64,000 nt of DNA from Conus ventricosus (Eukaryota > Mollusca > Gastropoda > Neogastropoda > Conidae). Made by a program: the position numbers and the translations under genes. The stretch spans positions 46,766,167 through 46,830,166 of the forward strand of contig CM031595.1 in assembly GCA_018398815.1 (NCBI GenBank), in the 5' to 3' direction. The notes below the pieces were generated by a model that did not search any database, was not told where the DNA came from, and worked only from the letters and a program-made list of their open reading frames with translations. Of the stretch, positions 10,400 to 19,901 are shown in pieces; position 1 is the stretch's first letter, and every line of letters begins with the position of its first letter.

Positions 10400-12480
10400 T
10401 AGCGTACGTCAGTTTATCCTGAATACGCGTGATATATTCCATAAATAGGAAAAACCGTCTTGGGCTGGTGTAACCGTTAGTAATGGCTATTCTGGTAAAC
10501 ATCAGCTATCATCTGTGACCTATAATGAACATACTTACAAATTTTTAAGAAAGATCGGCTAAGACCTTACTGAGATTTTCCAACAAGAAGAAAACCGTTA
10601 TGGGCCATTAGTAAAAGCTATAACGGTAAACTTAAACATCGGGCATCATCCGTGACCCATAATGAACATACCTACAAATTTTCAGAAATATCGGCCACAT
10701 ACTTCCTGAGATATTCCATGAAGGAGAAAAACCGTCAGGGGCCGTTATATCCGTTAGTAACGGCTCTAACGGTAAACTAAAACATCGGGCATCATCCGTG
10801 ACCCATAGTGAACATACCTACAAATTTTCAGAAAGATCGGCCACGTACTTTCTGAGATATTCCATAAAAAAGAAAAACCGTTATGGATGGTTATAGCCAT
10901 TAGTAACGGCTGTAACGGTAAACTAAAACGTCGGGCATGATCCGGGAACAATAATGAACATAAGCTTACCTACAAATTTTCAGAAAGATCGGCCAAGTAC
11001 TTTCTGAGACATTCCATAAAAAAAAGAAAAACCATTATGGGCCGTTACAGCCGTTAGTAACGGCTACAATGGTAAACTGAAACATCGGGCATCATTCGTC
11101 GCCCATAATGAACACGCCTACAAATTTCAGAAAGATCGGCTAAGTACTTTCTGAGATATTCCATAAAGAAGAAAAGCCGTTATGGGCCGTTATCGCCGTT
11201 AGTAACGGCTATAACGGTAAGCTAAAACATCGGGCATCATCTGTAATTCATAGTGAACATACCTGCTAATTTTCAGTAAGATCGGCCAAGCACTTTCTGA
11301 GATATTCCATAAAGAAGAAAAAACGTTACAGGCCGTTACAGCCATTTGTAACGGCTATAACGGTAAACTAAAACATTCGGCATCATCCGTGATCCATAAT
11401 GAACATACCTGCTAATTTTCACAAAGATCGGCCAAGTACTTTCTCAGATATTCCATGAAGAAGAAAAACCGTTACAGGCCGTTACAGCCGTTAGTAACGG
11501 CTATAACGGTAAACTAAAACATCGGGCATTATTCGTAACCCACAATGAACATACATGCTAATTTTCAGAAAGATCGGCCAAGTACTTTCTGAGATATTCC
11601 ACAAAGAAGCAAAACCGTTACAGGCCGTTACAGCCGTTAGTAACGGATGTAACGGTAAACTAAAACATCGGGCATTATTCGTGACCCATAATGAACATGC
11701 CTACAAATTTTCACAAACATCGGCCAAGTACTTTCGGAGATATTCCATAAAGAAGGAAAACCGTTACAGGCCGTTTCAGCCGTTAGTAACGGCTATAACG
11801 GGGTAAACTAAAACATCGGACATCATCCGTGACTCATAATGAACATACGTACTAATTTTCACAAAGATCGGCCAAGTACTTTCGGAGATAGGCCTATTCT
11901 ATAAAGAAAAAAACCATTACAGACCGCTTCAGCCGTTAGCAACGGCTATAACGGGGTAAACTAAAACATCGGGCATCATCCGTGAACCATAATAAACATT
12001 CCTGCTAATTTTCACAAAGACCGGCCAAGTACTTTCGGATATATTCCATACAGAAGAAAAACCGTTACAGGCCGTTACAGCCGTTAGTAACGGCTATAAC
12101 GGTAAACTAAAACATCGCTCATTATTCTTGACCCATAATGAACATACCTACAAATTTTCAGAAAGATCGGCCACGTACTTTTTGAGATATTCCATAAAGA
12201 AGAAAAACCGTTACAGGCCGTTACAGCCGTTAGTAACGGTTATAACGGGGTAAACTAACACATCGGGCATCATCAGTGACCCATAATGAACATACCTGCT
12301 AATTTTCACAAAGATCGGCCTAGTACTTTCAGAGATATTCCATAAAGAAGAAAAACCGTTACAGGCCGTTACAGCCGTTAGTAACGGCTATGACGGTAAA
12401 CTAAAACATCGGGCATCATCCTTGACCCATAATGAACATACCTACAAATTTTCAAAAGATCGGCCCAGCAGTTTTGTCTG
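10400..12480 (+). repeat. Satellite-like array of about 145 bp units, 14 units (copy A)
   Basis: I counted 14 occurrences of the CATAATGAACATAC segment, at 141-153 bp spacing. A unit contains CCGTTA three times, TAACGG twice, AAACATCGGGCATCATCC, AATTTTCAGAAAGATCGGCC and CTTTCTGAGATATTCCATAA. The CCGTTACAGCCGTTA arm, a single G and TAACGGCTATAACGG form a near-perfect 31 bp palindrome (14 of 15 pairs). The first units are the most diverged; later ones are more uniform. Such a central array followed by a stem-loop resembles HINE/pearl-type Helentron derivatives in molluscs; that link is inferred. Confidence 0.92.
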
Positions 12481-12559
12481 GAGCGAGTGGAACACATTTT
12501 GACCACGGACGGACGGGCACACAGACACACAGACAGCATTTCTTCGTTCCCATTCTAAA

Positions 12560-12590
12560 GTACTCCCTGTTCTATAAGAACTGGGAGTAC
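12560..12590 (+). repeat. Terminal hairpin after the 145 bp array (copy A)
   Basis: GTACTCCC-T-GTTC, loop TATAA, GAAC-T-GGGAGTAC: 12 paired positions with one T-T mismatch. Homology to copy B ends at about 12595. It could be the 3' stem-loop of a rolling-circle (Helentron-like) element, although no CTRR end follows. Confidence 0.8.
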
Positions 12591-12680
12591 AAAAAGAGCA
12601 GTAATACTCGGAACAGAAGTTCAGGTAAGAAACAAACTCGTCTATTCACTTGTAAGGCTTCAGTTCATTTATCTGTTTAT

Positions 12681-12682
<2 letters not shown>

Positions 12683-12729
<47 letters not shown>
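12683..12729. repeat. Poly-G run of 47 nt
   Basis: Uninterrupted G. Could form G-quadruplexes; artefact cannot be excluded. Confidence 0.9.
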
Positions 12730-12730
<1 letters not shown>

Positions 12731-13585
12731 AGTAGGGGGTGGGAATCTCTCACACAGATCAAAACGGGACCGTGTAACTTTAACTGGTATCTCTATTTTG
12801 TACTCGTGTTTTGTTGTTGTTGTTGTTTTATTTGTTTTTGTTGCTTGAAAACTTGTGCATTGTTTTACAACATTTATGTGGTTACCTTGTGAATGTGACT
12901 ATGCACGGGGGGGGGGGGGGGGGGGGGGTGTTTCCAGCCTGGTTGGAAGAGAGGAACTAGGTATTTTTAAAATTTCAAAAGGAACTTAAAGCAAAGTTAC
13001 AAAAAAAAAAAAAAAAAAAAAAAAAAATCACAAGACAAAACAAAACGCGGTCGACCTCTAAGGTCTTCAGGCAAAAACAAACAACATTCAGGACAGTGAA
13101 AACGAAGAACGAGCAATCACTTATCTTCTCAAATTCGGTGCGAGATGTGTCGAATGAAAACGTGGCTGTTGGGAAGAGACATTTGTTTGTAGACACCGAA
13201 CTGATCGGACTATTCAAGTCTGAAGTGACACGGATTTGGGGCTCTTCGTTCATTTGGAGCATGCACTGTTTGACTGCCGTTATCAGGGTGGAACTTTATC
13301 TGTGCTCGCGCTGGAAGGGCAGAAGAGACTTGCTGCAATTGTGGACAGTGCTTTCGGTCGAGTGTTCTGCAACGTGGTGTTAGGGGTCTGCAATCCATCA
13401 TTGGTATGTGGGTGTGGAGTTGAGTTGCACAGTGGACAGGGGATTGTTCGGTTGTCTCTGTGGTGGGTGAGGCGGTGGGGTGGTACGGCGATTAGGGGGT
13501 CTTGGATATAGATCGGGTGACATAGGGGAAGTTAGAATTTTTTTTTAATCTTCTTTTTGGAGGGAGAGGGTGGAGAGGAGAGGGA
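12730..13585. other. Unclassified sequence with poly-G and poly-A runs
   Basis: Contains G22 at 12907-12928 and an A run at about 13000-13027. 13090-13400 has balanced composition and open frames on both strands (for example KRLAAIVDSAFGRVF on plus), but no recognisable family and no convincing start or splice context, so no gene is called. Confidence 0.5.
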
Positions 13586-13605
13586 GGGGGGGGGGGGGGG
13601 GGGGG

Positions 13606-13642
<37 letters not shown>

Positions 13643-13667
13643 TGTGTGTGTGTGTGTGTGTGCGTGC

Positions 13668-13702
<35 letters not shown>

Positions 13703-13712
13703 GTGTGTGTGT
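13586..13712. repeat. G-run, (GA)n, (TG)n composite
   Basis: G run to 13608, GA to about 13640, then TG with GCGT interruptions. Confidence 0.95.
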
Positions 13713-13995
13713 GTGTGTTCCTGGTTTGTTCTGTGTGGTCTGTATTGTTATTTTTGCTGGGCGATTCGGTGTTGTAAGCAGCATACGTTTGGAATTATGG
13801 TGTAGTTGTTTCATCATGGGACCAAGAGTTACCCTACTTGTTCGTATTTTACCGTGTATTGTTTCCTGCCTCGTTTAAAGTGTCGTTTTAAACCAGTCAG
13901 ACCGAAGTTTCCTATATTTGTTACTTTTCGGGTGTGTGCTTGTTTGAGTACATTCAAGATATGAAAAAAAAGGCTGCGCCCGTCTTGAATAAATG

Positions 13996-14000
13996 CACAC

Positions 14001-14052
<52 letters not shown>
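13996..14052. repeat. (CA)n microsatellite
   Basis: Pure CA tract with one AA interruption near the start. Confidence 0.97.
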
Positions 14053-14053
<1 letters not shown>

Positions 14054-14185
14054 CTTTATTTAAGAAAAACTGTTCTCATCTTCTATAACTTTTGCCACAG
14101 GCTCAGACAGCCCCATTTCTTACACTTCGACATTGATAGAATTGTCCCCCTCTTCGTGTTGTTGTTGTTGTTCTTCTTCTTCTCC

Positions 14186-14191
14186 ACTCCC

Positions 14192-14239
<48 letters not shown>
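14186..14239. repeat. C-run and (CT)n
   Basis: C run followed by a CT dinucleotide tract. Confidence 0.95.
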
Positions 14240-14242
<3 letters not shown>

Positions 14243-14362
14243 CTGCAACTTTGATGTGAAGTTTCACTACCTGAACTCTCGCATCAACCTGTGGACTACC
14301 TGGTCATCAAACATGCTGGAGACTGCTTTAAGTTTTCGATCCATCTGTGGGGGGATTCGTAC

Positions 14363-14565
14363 CAGTCTTCACCGATTCCTTGGCCCAACGAACGGTGAAG
14401 AAGAAGCCATGTTCTGTCGGACATCGCACCAGTCTTCACCGATTCCTTGGCCCAACGAACGGTGAAGAAGAAAGCCATGTTCTGTCGGACATCGCACCAG
14501 TCTTCACTGATTCCTTGGCCCAACGAACGGTGAAGAAGACAGCCATGCTCTGTCGGACATTGAAA
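14363..14565 (+). repeat. 67-68 bp tandem repeat, three copies
   Basis: Unit begins CAGTCTTCACCGATTCCTTG and includes AACGAACGGTGAAGAAG. Starts at 14363, 14430 and 14498. The third unit diverges at its end. Confidence 0.92.
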
Positions 14566-14849
14566 CAGCTCAAAACGGGCACACGGTGTCATGGTTAGCT
14601 TGCTCATGCCCTATCTTCTTCTTCTTCTTCTTCCTAAAAACTGGTTCATTCAAAAACGAGTAGGTCACCAGCGCGCATGTTAAAAAGTAAAATAAAATAA
14701 CATAAAATAGTGCAACTCAGACTGTTGGCCCCTGAGCAAAATTTGGCAACAAGGGTCGCACTCGATGTTCAAGAAGTTAAAAGCAATGGCCAAATTCAGG
14801 CCCAGGTAACAGTAAATATCTGGGGAAGTAAAAATAGAAAATCGTCAGT

Positions 14850-15555
14850 ATGCAGATCTCAAAACTGTCGTATCAATTTGTTTTTTAAATGAGATTGCAT
14901 TTGTGGCAATCTTGATGGCATCCGGCAGTGAGTTCCACAGCCGTACAGAACTGGGATAAAAAGAATGTAAGTGGCTGTCAATATTTGATGCAGGTATGGT
15001 ATAATATTGACCGCCACTCCTGGTGCTACTTTTATTCAATACTAGTTGTTCCATTGGAATATCAATTACTTTAGCTCTGCCTTTGAAGAAGATGTTAAGT
15101 TTGATAAAAGCTCTTCTCTCTTCTAAGGGTTTCCATTCTAATTTCCTCATGTTCTTCCTAGTATTCCCCTTTTCTCTGATGTGGTTCCGTTTACGAACCG
15201 TGCTGCTCTCTTCTGAATCTTTTCGAGGTTATCAATGTCCTTTAGATGTAAGGATCCCAAATGAGCAAACCATATTCCAGTAACTGGTCTAACCAGTGTT
15301 TTGTAGCAGTCGTCTTTAACCTTTTGGGGGCAGTCATTGATATTCCTGTATAAGAAAGCTAAATGTTATTTGCTTTCTTACATACTAAATTGTAATGTTC
15401 TTTCCATTTGAGACGACTATCTATAATCACGCCTAAATATTTTGCAGCATTAGTTTCTTTAAGAATAGTATTATGGATAGAATAATCTGATCTAATTGGT
15501 GAGCGTTTGTTACATATACGCAACACTTGGCACTTTTGGGGATGAAATTCCATTT
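14850..15555 (-). mobile_element. LINE ORF2 3' fragment
   Basis: Minus-strand frames encode the end of an RT: MEFHPQKCQVLRI, AAKYLGVIIDSRLKWKEHY (15553-15359), then after frameshifts MRKLEWKPLEERRAFIKL and SFYPSSVRLWNSLPDAIK (15150-14845). These are typical post-catalytic and C-terminal LINE motifs. The catalytic RT core is absent, so it is a 5'-truncated copy whose truncation point lies just before the candidate splice acceptor at 15582-15583. Confidence 0.8.
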
Positions 15556-15583
15556 TCCAAGTTCTTTCTACATTGCTGTGCAG

Positions 15584-15706
15584 ACATGGAGCTGAACCTA
15601 GGACCTGAACCTGGTGGAGAAACGGACAGCCTTCAGTACATCTCCCTGAAGAGTGTCGGTGACAGTTGTACTGGAATCGTTACACTATGTGCAAATAATG
15701 GTAGCA
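15584..15706 (+). CDS. Candidate exon of unknown gene (weak)
   Basis: A pyrimidine-rich stretch and GTGCAG (ending 15583) precede an open segment containing MELNLGPEPGGET, LQYISLKSVGD and CTGIVTLCANN. Only one of the three frames is open. A possible donor (GGTAGC) near 15707 would end it in a phase that does not match the exon at 16169, so linkage to that gene is unproven. Sense-strand composition looks coding-like, but no family is recognised. Confidence 0.3.
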
Positions 15707-15729
15707 ATGATGATAATAACAACAACAAC

Positions 15730-15733
15730 GATG

Positions 15734-15769
<36 letters not shown>

Positions 15770-15770
15770 G
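15730..15770. repeat. (AAT)n microsatellite
   Basis: AATAAT run preceded by an AAC/GATAAT-rich stretch. Confidence 0.95.
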
Positions 15771-16168
15771 AGAGTAAACTGACCTAAACTGGAAGAAGGA
15801 AGTTACAGGGAGGGTGCCGGGGTGGGGATCGGTGTGGGGGTCGGGGGATGGGGGTTAAGGGGGGGGAGGGTGATGGAGGCGAGGACTAAACAAATCCTTC
15901 CCAAGATTCGGTTCATTCGATCCTCCACCACTGCCCCACCCCCTCCCTCCTCTTCCTTCTCCCCACCCCCTTCCTCCTACCTTTCCCTCGCCCTTATAGG
16001 TGTTCGTTGTATGCCGTATTTGTTTCTTTCTTTCTATGAGGGCAGGGTTGAAAAAAAAAAAAGCTTGACAGCTTATTCTTCAACCTTCATTGGAGATGAC
16101 TTTGACTTGACTTGATTCAATCCTTACACCTTTCTCCTGTACGCCATTGCCCCTCTGTTTTCTCTCAG
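15771..16168. other. Intergenic or intronic sequence
   Basis: G-rich then C-rich low-complexity stretches. The last about 60 bases include a polypyrimidine tract (CCTCTGTTTTCTCTCAG) acting as the acceptor for the next exon. Confidence 0.5.
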
Positions 16169-16339
16169 CTGACGGAGCACACTGTGGTCAAACTGCAAGA
16201 GGAGGACAACAAGGGGTTCTTGTCGCACGGATACGTGGTGCCTCCCGCTCTGGACTTCTCTTGCCAGAAGCGTGTGTGCTTTCTGATCTGTGAGGTGGAT
16301 GGAGTTGTCGACCACATCCAGTCTGTGGACATCAGGAAG
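16169..16339 (+). CDS. Internal exon of an unidentified host gene
   Basis: The exon is bounded by a strong acceptor (TTTTCTCTCAG, ending 16168) and a consensus donor (AAG followed by GTGAGA at 16340). It is 171 bp, exactly 57 codons, with phase 0 at both ends. The peptide begins LTEHTVVKLQEEDNKGF, contains SCQKRVCFLICEV and ends HIQSVDIRK. The cysteines and alternating hydrophobic residues suggest an extracellular beta-sandwich, but I recognise no family. It joins in phase with the exon at 17498 across an intron holding CA/TG repeats and a SINE fragment. Upstream exons are not securely identified. Confidence 0.65.
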
Positions 16340-16361
16340 GTGAGAGTGAGGGCTATATGGA

Positions 16362-16486
16362 CAAACACACACACGCATGCACACATATGCATGCACAAAC
16401 ACACACATGCACGCTAAAGACACGCACATACACGCGCACACATGCACACACACACACACACACCACACACACACACACGCACACAC
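16362..16486. repeat. (CA)n-rich intronic tract
   Basis: Interrupted CA repeats with GCAT/CGCA variants. Confidence 0.9.
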
Positions 16487-16671
16487 AGAGTCTCTTAAGA
16501 GTCTTACGCTGGGTGTAGTCTTTCCGCGTGTGCTAGCGTTCGTTGTCTTGCTCTTTCGGACACATCATTATCTGTTCTTGTCTGTCTGTCAGTCTGTCTT
16601 GCACTATATGTCGTCATCGTCACTCGTGGGTCGAATTTTGTTGTTGTTGTTTTTCGGTTTGAAAATCCTCA

Positions 16672-16795
16672 CTGTCCACCCAGCAGTCAATGGGTACCTG
16701 ATTCAGTTCAGGGAAGGTCAAAAGCGGCGGAAGGAGGGTGGGCACTGCCTTCCATCCTGCCCTGCCTTATACATGATGAACCTCTGACACGTGTT
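16672..16795 (+). mobile_element. SINE body fragment (gastropod type)
   Basis: CAATGGGTACCTGATTCAGT, then AAAAGCGGCGGAAGGAGG and a GCCTTCCATCCTGCCC-like segment, match from memory the body of a tRNA-derived SINE common in gastropods. The tRNA head is missing. It lies in the intron between the exons at 16169 and 17498. Confidence 0.5.
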
Positions 16796-16851
16796 GATGT
16801 ATGTTATTACATGTGTGTACATGCCTGTATGGATTATCTGTCTGCACGCAA

Positions 16852-17022
16852 GCATGTGTGTGTGTGTGTGTGTGTGCGTGTGTGTGTGCACGTATGATCA
16901 GTGCAAATTTGTTTATGTACAGTGTCACGCAGGAGTGGTATGTGCGTGCCTGTGCGTGCTTGTTGTATGTGTTTGTGTGCGTGTACATGCGTACCTGCTT
17001 GTGTGCACGCACGTGTGCGTGT
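16852..17022. repeat. (TG)n-rich intronic tract
   Basis: Interrupted TG repeats with GCGTG variants. Confidence 0.9.
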
Positions 17023-17283
17023 AGTGTGTATGTTTGAAACAAGTCTCTCTGTATGCACGTGCATGTATATATATACATATAGATTATGAAACTAAAAGCA
17101 GTATGTGTTATTAACACATTAACGACAGACTTGCATGTATATGTATGGATATGTGAAACTAAAAAACGGTTTGTATTATTAACACATAAATGACAGAGAG
17201 CGTCAGTTCTTTTCCGTCTTCTTCTTTTTTGTTTGTTTTGTTCGTTTGTTTTTGTGTTTGTTTTTTTTTCTTCCGTGCTCCAG

Positions 17284-17370
17284 TGGGGAACATTTGCCGT
17301 TGATCCTGTCGGATGCACGAAAGAAGCGTGTGAATGTGGATTGTGTGATTATATAAAACTAAATGAGATG
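17284..17370 (+). pseudogene. Decayed duplicate of the exon at 17498
   Basis: The region 17171-17365 repeats 17370-17545: the intron part (TTAACACAT, TTTCCGTCTTCTTC, TTTGTTTTG) and the exon part both align. The duplicate encodes VDPVGCTKEACECGL where the intact exon encodes LDPVVRTREAYGYGL. At the site matching the intact acceptor TTTGCAG the duplicate has TTTGCCG, so the AG is lost. The downstream Cys/Tyr segment of the domain is absent. Alternative use through the CCAG at 17281-17283 is possible, since that frame is open. Confidence 0.55.
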
Positions 17371-17497
17371 TGTAATTTTAACACATTAACGACAAGGAGC
17401 GGCCGTTTTCTTAGTTCATTTCCGTCTTCTTCCTTTTTGCTTGTTTGTTTTGTTGTTTTTTTTTTGCAGTTCTCCAACAGGGGAGAATTATTTGCAG

Positions 17498-17716
17498 CTG
17501 GATCCAGTCGTACGCACAAGAGAAGCGTACGGATATGGATTACGCATACAGCAAGCGAAGCACTGCGACTCCGATGGGGCTTTTTCCTCAGGAATCTACA
17601 CGTGCGTAGTCATGCTGATTGATGGGCAGACGTATGACCGCAAGGTCAAGGTCACTGACCAAGGTTTATTGTTGAGGTGTGCCCGAGATTTCACCAGCTG
17701 CAGGAGCAATGTCTGA
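17498..17716 (+). CDS. Exon of an unidentified host gene, possible Ig-like domain end
   Basis: With the acceptor ATTTGCAG (ending 17497) the exon starts in phase 0, matching the donor phase of the exon at 16339. The peptide reads LDPVVRTREAYGYGLRIQQ, AKHCDSDGAFSSGIYTCVVM, then LIDGQTYDRKVKVTD. GIYTCVV followed by RKVKVT resembles the F and G strands of an immunoglobulin-like fold; that is inference from one motif. The frame continues to TGA at 17714-17716. A GT donor around 17642-17665 could instead end the exon, making the last residues read-through. An earlier AG at 17469 would give a frame stopping at 17622. Confidence 0.6.
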   Translation: MDPVVRTREAYGYGLRIQQAKHCDSDGAFSSGIYTCVVMLIDGQTYDRKVKVTDQGLLLRCARDFTSCRSNV

Positions 17717-18599
17717 CACTCTGAACAAAGTTCTTCGAAAAAAACTAAAATTGTCTGTGGTGTGGTGTGTTGGGGAGGGGAGGCGTTGGAGGTAGGGTAT
17801 TGAGTAAGGTGGAAATTGATAGTTATGGCAGATATATTTATGCTAGTCTAATCCTTTGCTGGCCGAGAACTCAGACATTTACTGAAAGCCAGAGGGCAAG
17901 TGTGAGAACTGGACAAGCCAGACTCTCAGCAACTTAACTACAGACCAGGTTCTGTTGGTTCTAGAAACCTGGGTTCCTACCTACCCTGGCATGCCAGGTC
18001 ATGGGCAAACACCGCAGCCCAGCACATGATCAGCAGGTCTACACAGAAGAGGATCAGTAACCAACAACTAGAGAGAGATCAGCTGTCCTCTCCAACATCA
18101 GCTGAGTTCTGATATTCCAAGTGGACCCCAACTCAACTCATCCAGAACTTTCCCTCTCTTACTGATGAAATAGTGGGAACCAAAACTCAGCCTGAACTGA
18201 CCTTTTGAAATTAATCTGAATATTTCACCCTTGTATAAACAAGTGAAGTTGGTGTGTGAAAGTGCACTTAACTTGTGTCAGTTCCTTGTTCTTCAATCAG
18301 TATTGAATGTTTGAAGTCATCTCTACTTTTGTCTCTTGGAGCTACAAATATTTTTAAAAGTACAAGCCTAAGGAAACTTATCCCTGAGCCAGTATCAAGT
18401 ATTTTGACAATCCTGAAAAAAAATCTTTCGATGATTAGTACCGGAAAGTTGCTCCTTCCATAACTAGTAAGAGAGAGGGTGGTGGTGAAATCTTAACATA
18501 ACTCTAAGGGAGACAAGATTCTTAGTCCTTCCCCTAGAGGACACACCGACCCACCAACTCTCGTCACATCAAAATTCATTTCCTTTGGCTAGTTCAATG
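17717..18599. other. No gene or repeat recognised
   Basis: Mixed-composition sequence downstream of the exon; possibly 3' UTR or intron. No canonical poly(A) signal was noticed close to the stop. Confidence 0.5.
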
Positions 18600-18945
18600 T
18601 TTTGGACAAAGAACAGAATTAAGAGCTAATAGGCTGATTGAGTTGCAGTCTTTTTGGATAAAGAACAGAATTGAGAGCGAACAGGATGATTGAGTTGCAG
18701 TGTTTTTGGACAAGGAACAGAATTGAGAGCAAACAGGATGATTGAGTTGCAGTCCTTTTGGCTAGTCCAACATTTTGGACAAAGAACAGAATTGAGAGCA
18801 AATAGGCTGATTGAGTTGCAGTCCTTTTGGACAAAGAACAGAACTGAAAGCAAACAGGATGATTGAGTTGCAGTCCTTTTGGCTAGTCCAACATTTTGGA
18901 CAAAGAACAGAATTGAGAGCAAATGGGCTGATTGAGTTGCAGTCC
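18600..18945 (+). repeat. 53/72 bp minisatellite, six units
   Basis: Core TTTTGGACAAAGAACAGAAT, then GAGAGCAAA and TGATTGAGTTGCAGTCC. Two units carry an extra 19 bp including CTAGTCCAACATTTTGG, giving a two-length higher-order pattern. Confidence 0.93.
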
Positions 18946-19122
18946 GGAAAACTTTGTGTCTGTGTTTTGTTGTGTGCTTACGTATCCTATAAGATAATAT
19001 AGTGTTTGACTGATACTGTGGTCAGTACATGATTGTGTAAACATAAGTATCACTGAGGTCAAAACGCACTGTGCTTTGTCTTTGTTTCTGGCGGACTCAC
19101 TAAGAATTATTCTTGAAATTTG

Positions 19123-19338
19123 TTAATGAATATTACTGATCTTCTTCATGTACCATCCTCGATCCTTCACGAAAATGGACCCATTCGGGTCTGATGTTAA
19201 TTTGTCACACTTCTGGATATTAGGTGAGGATCTGAGGGGTCCTCGAACCATTTTGACAGATACATTAGTGTGAGAGGTCAAGGGTAGAGGGGGGAGAGTC
19301 ATCCGTCCATCACCCAAGACCGCACGTGTGTTGGACAT
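19123..19338 (-). CDS. Small ORF of unknown status
   Basis: A 71-codon minus-strand frame starting MSNTRAVLGDGRMTLPPL and ending with a stop near 19123. Composition is balanced, and the start context has A at -3. No family is recognised and no splice signals stand out. It may be a first exon, a repeat fragment or chance. A GGCTT-like pentamer run lies just upstream (19362-19382), and the scaffold gap is 560 bp away. Confidence 0.25.
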   Translation of the reverse strand: MSNTRAVLGDGRMTLPPLPLTSHTNVSVKMVRGPLRSSPNIQKCDKLTSDPNGSIFVKDRGWYMKKISNIH

Positions 19339-19901
19339 TTTCGTTTATTCAGTCAATCAACCAAGCCAAGCCAAGCCAAGCCAGGCAAACCAACCTGAAA
19401 ATTACCAGGAACAACATATTTAGCAAATTGGCAACAAAAGGAGAAATCTCCAAAGCATGAATGAAATGAAACATACATTTATAACTATGAGTACACAACC
19501 ATGGGAAATCTGAAAAAAAATCAACTCAGCATAACAATGAACAACAGCAAAACAAATAACAACATTAAGATACTGGCATCTGTTCTGTTACAGTAAGGTT
19601 GTACTGCATGCTAGCAGCACTGACCTTGTGTCTATTAAGACCACAGAACAGGAAACCACAATTATCTCAACAGGACATGGACTAGGTTAATACTCAGCAG
19701 ATTCAATTAGTCTCTCATAATATGAGAACAAATTTTCATGTACTCGTAATAATACATACACAACATCATTCAATCAATGGCTCTGACAAAAGGAAAAAAA
19801 ACATAATTCATTCAATACCTTGATTCAACTTGGCTTTGGTAACAATACCATTGTGCACACTTAAAAAAAAACTACCAAGACATTCCGCATTGTAACAAAA
19901 A
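19339..19901. other. AT-rich sequence up to the gap
   Basis: (CCAAG)n run at 19362-19382; otherwise no recognisable feature. Confidence 0.5.

Larger units (their letters stand above)
1..12595 (+). repeat. Large direct duplication, copy A
   Basis: Copy A matches copy B at about 34108-42815 in the same orientation and order. Shared landmarks include the GA/GAA compound repeat, degenerate GATGAGGAC-type minisatellite sequence, a CA block, a GATAAT/CAT-rich tract, a SINE, a (GA)n block, the 145 bp array and the terminal hairpin. The left edge is cut by the window start. The right edge is about 12595, five bases after a hairpin. Relative to B, copy A has the LINE insertion at 448-6015, three instead of one copy of a 24 bp repeat at 7670, and 14 instead of 11 array units. 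A and B lie on different sides of a scaffold gap, so uncollapsed haplotypes or mis-scaffolding are alternatives to a genomic duplication. Confidence 0.9.

Noticed and set aside
12470..12550. Candidate Helitron CTRR 3' terminus after the hairpin
   Set aside because: The bases after the hairpin are AAAAAG; no CTRR within 15 nt, so classic Helitron is not supported (Helentron remains possible).
13096..13511. Overlapping open frames on both strands with balanced composition
   Set aside because: No recognisable domain, and frames on both strands compete; could be an exon but unsupported.
15570..15610. 2A-like peptide motif (DMELNLGP, compare DVExNPGP)
   Set aside because: The essential Pro is replaced by Leu and there is no LINE coding sequence downstream on this strand; kept only as a weak exon.
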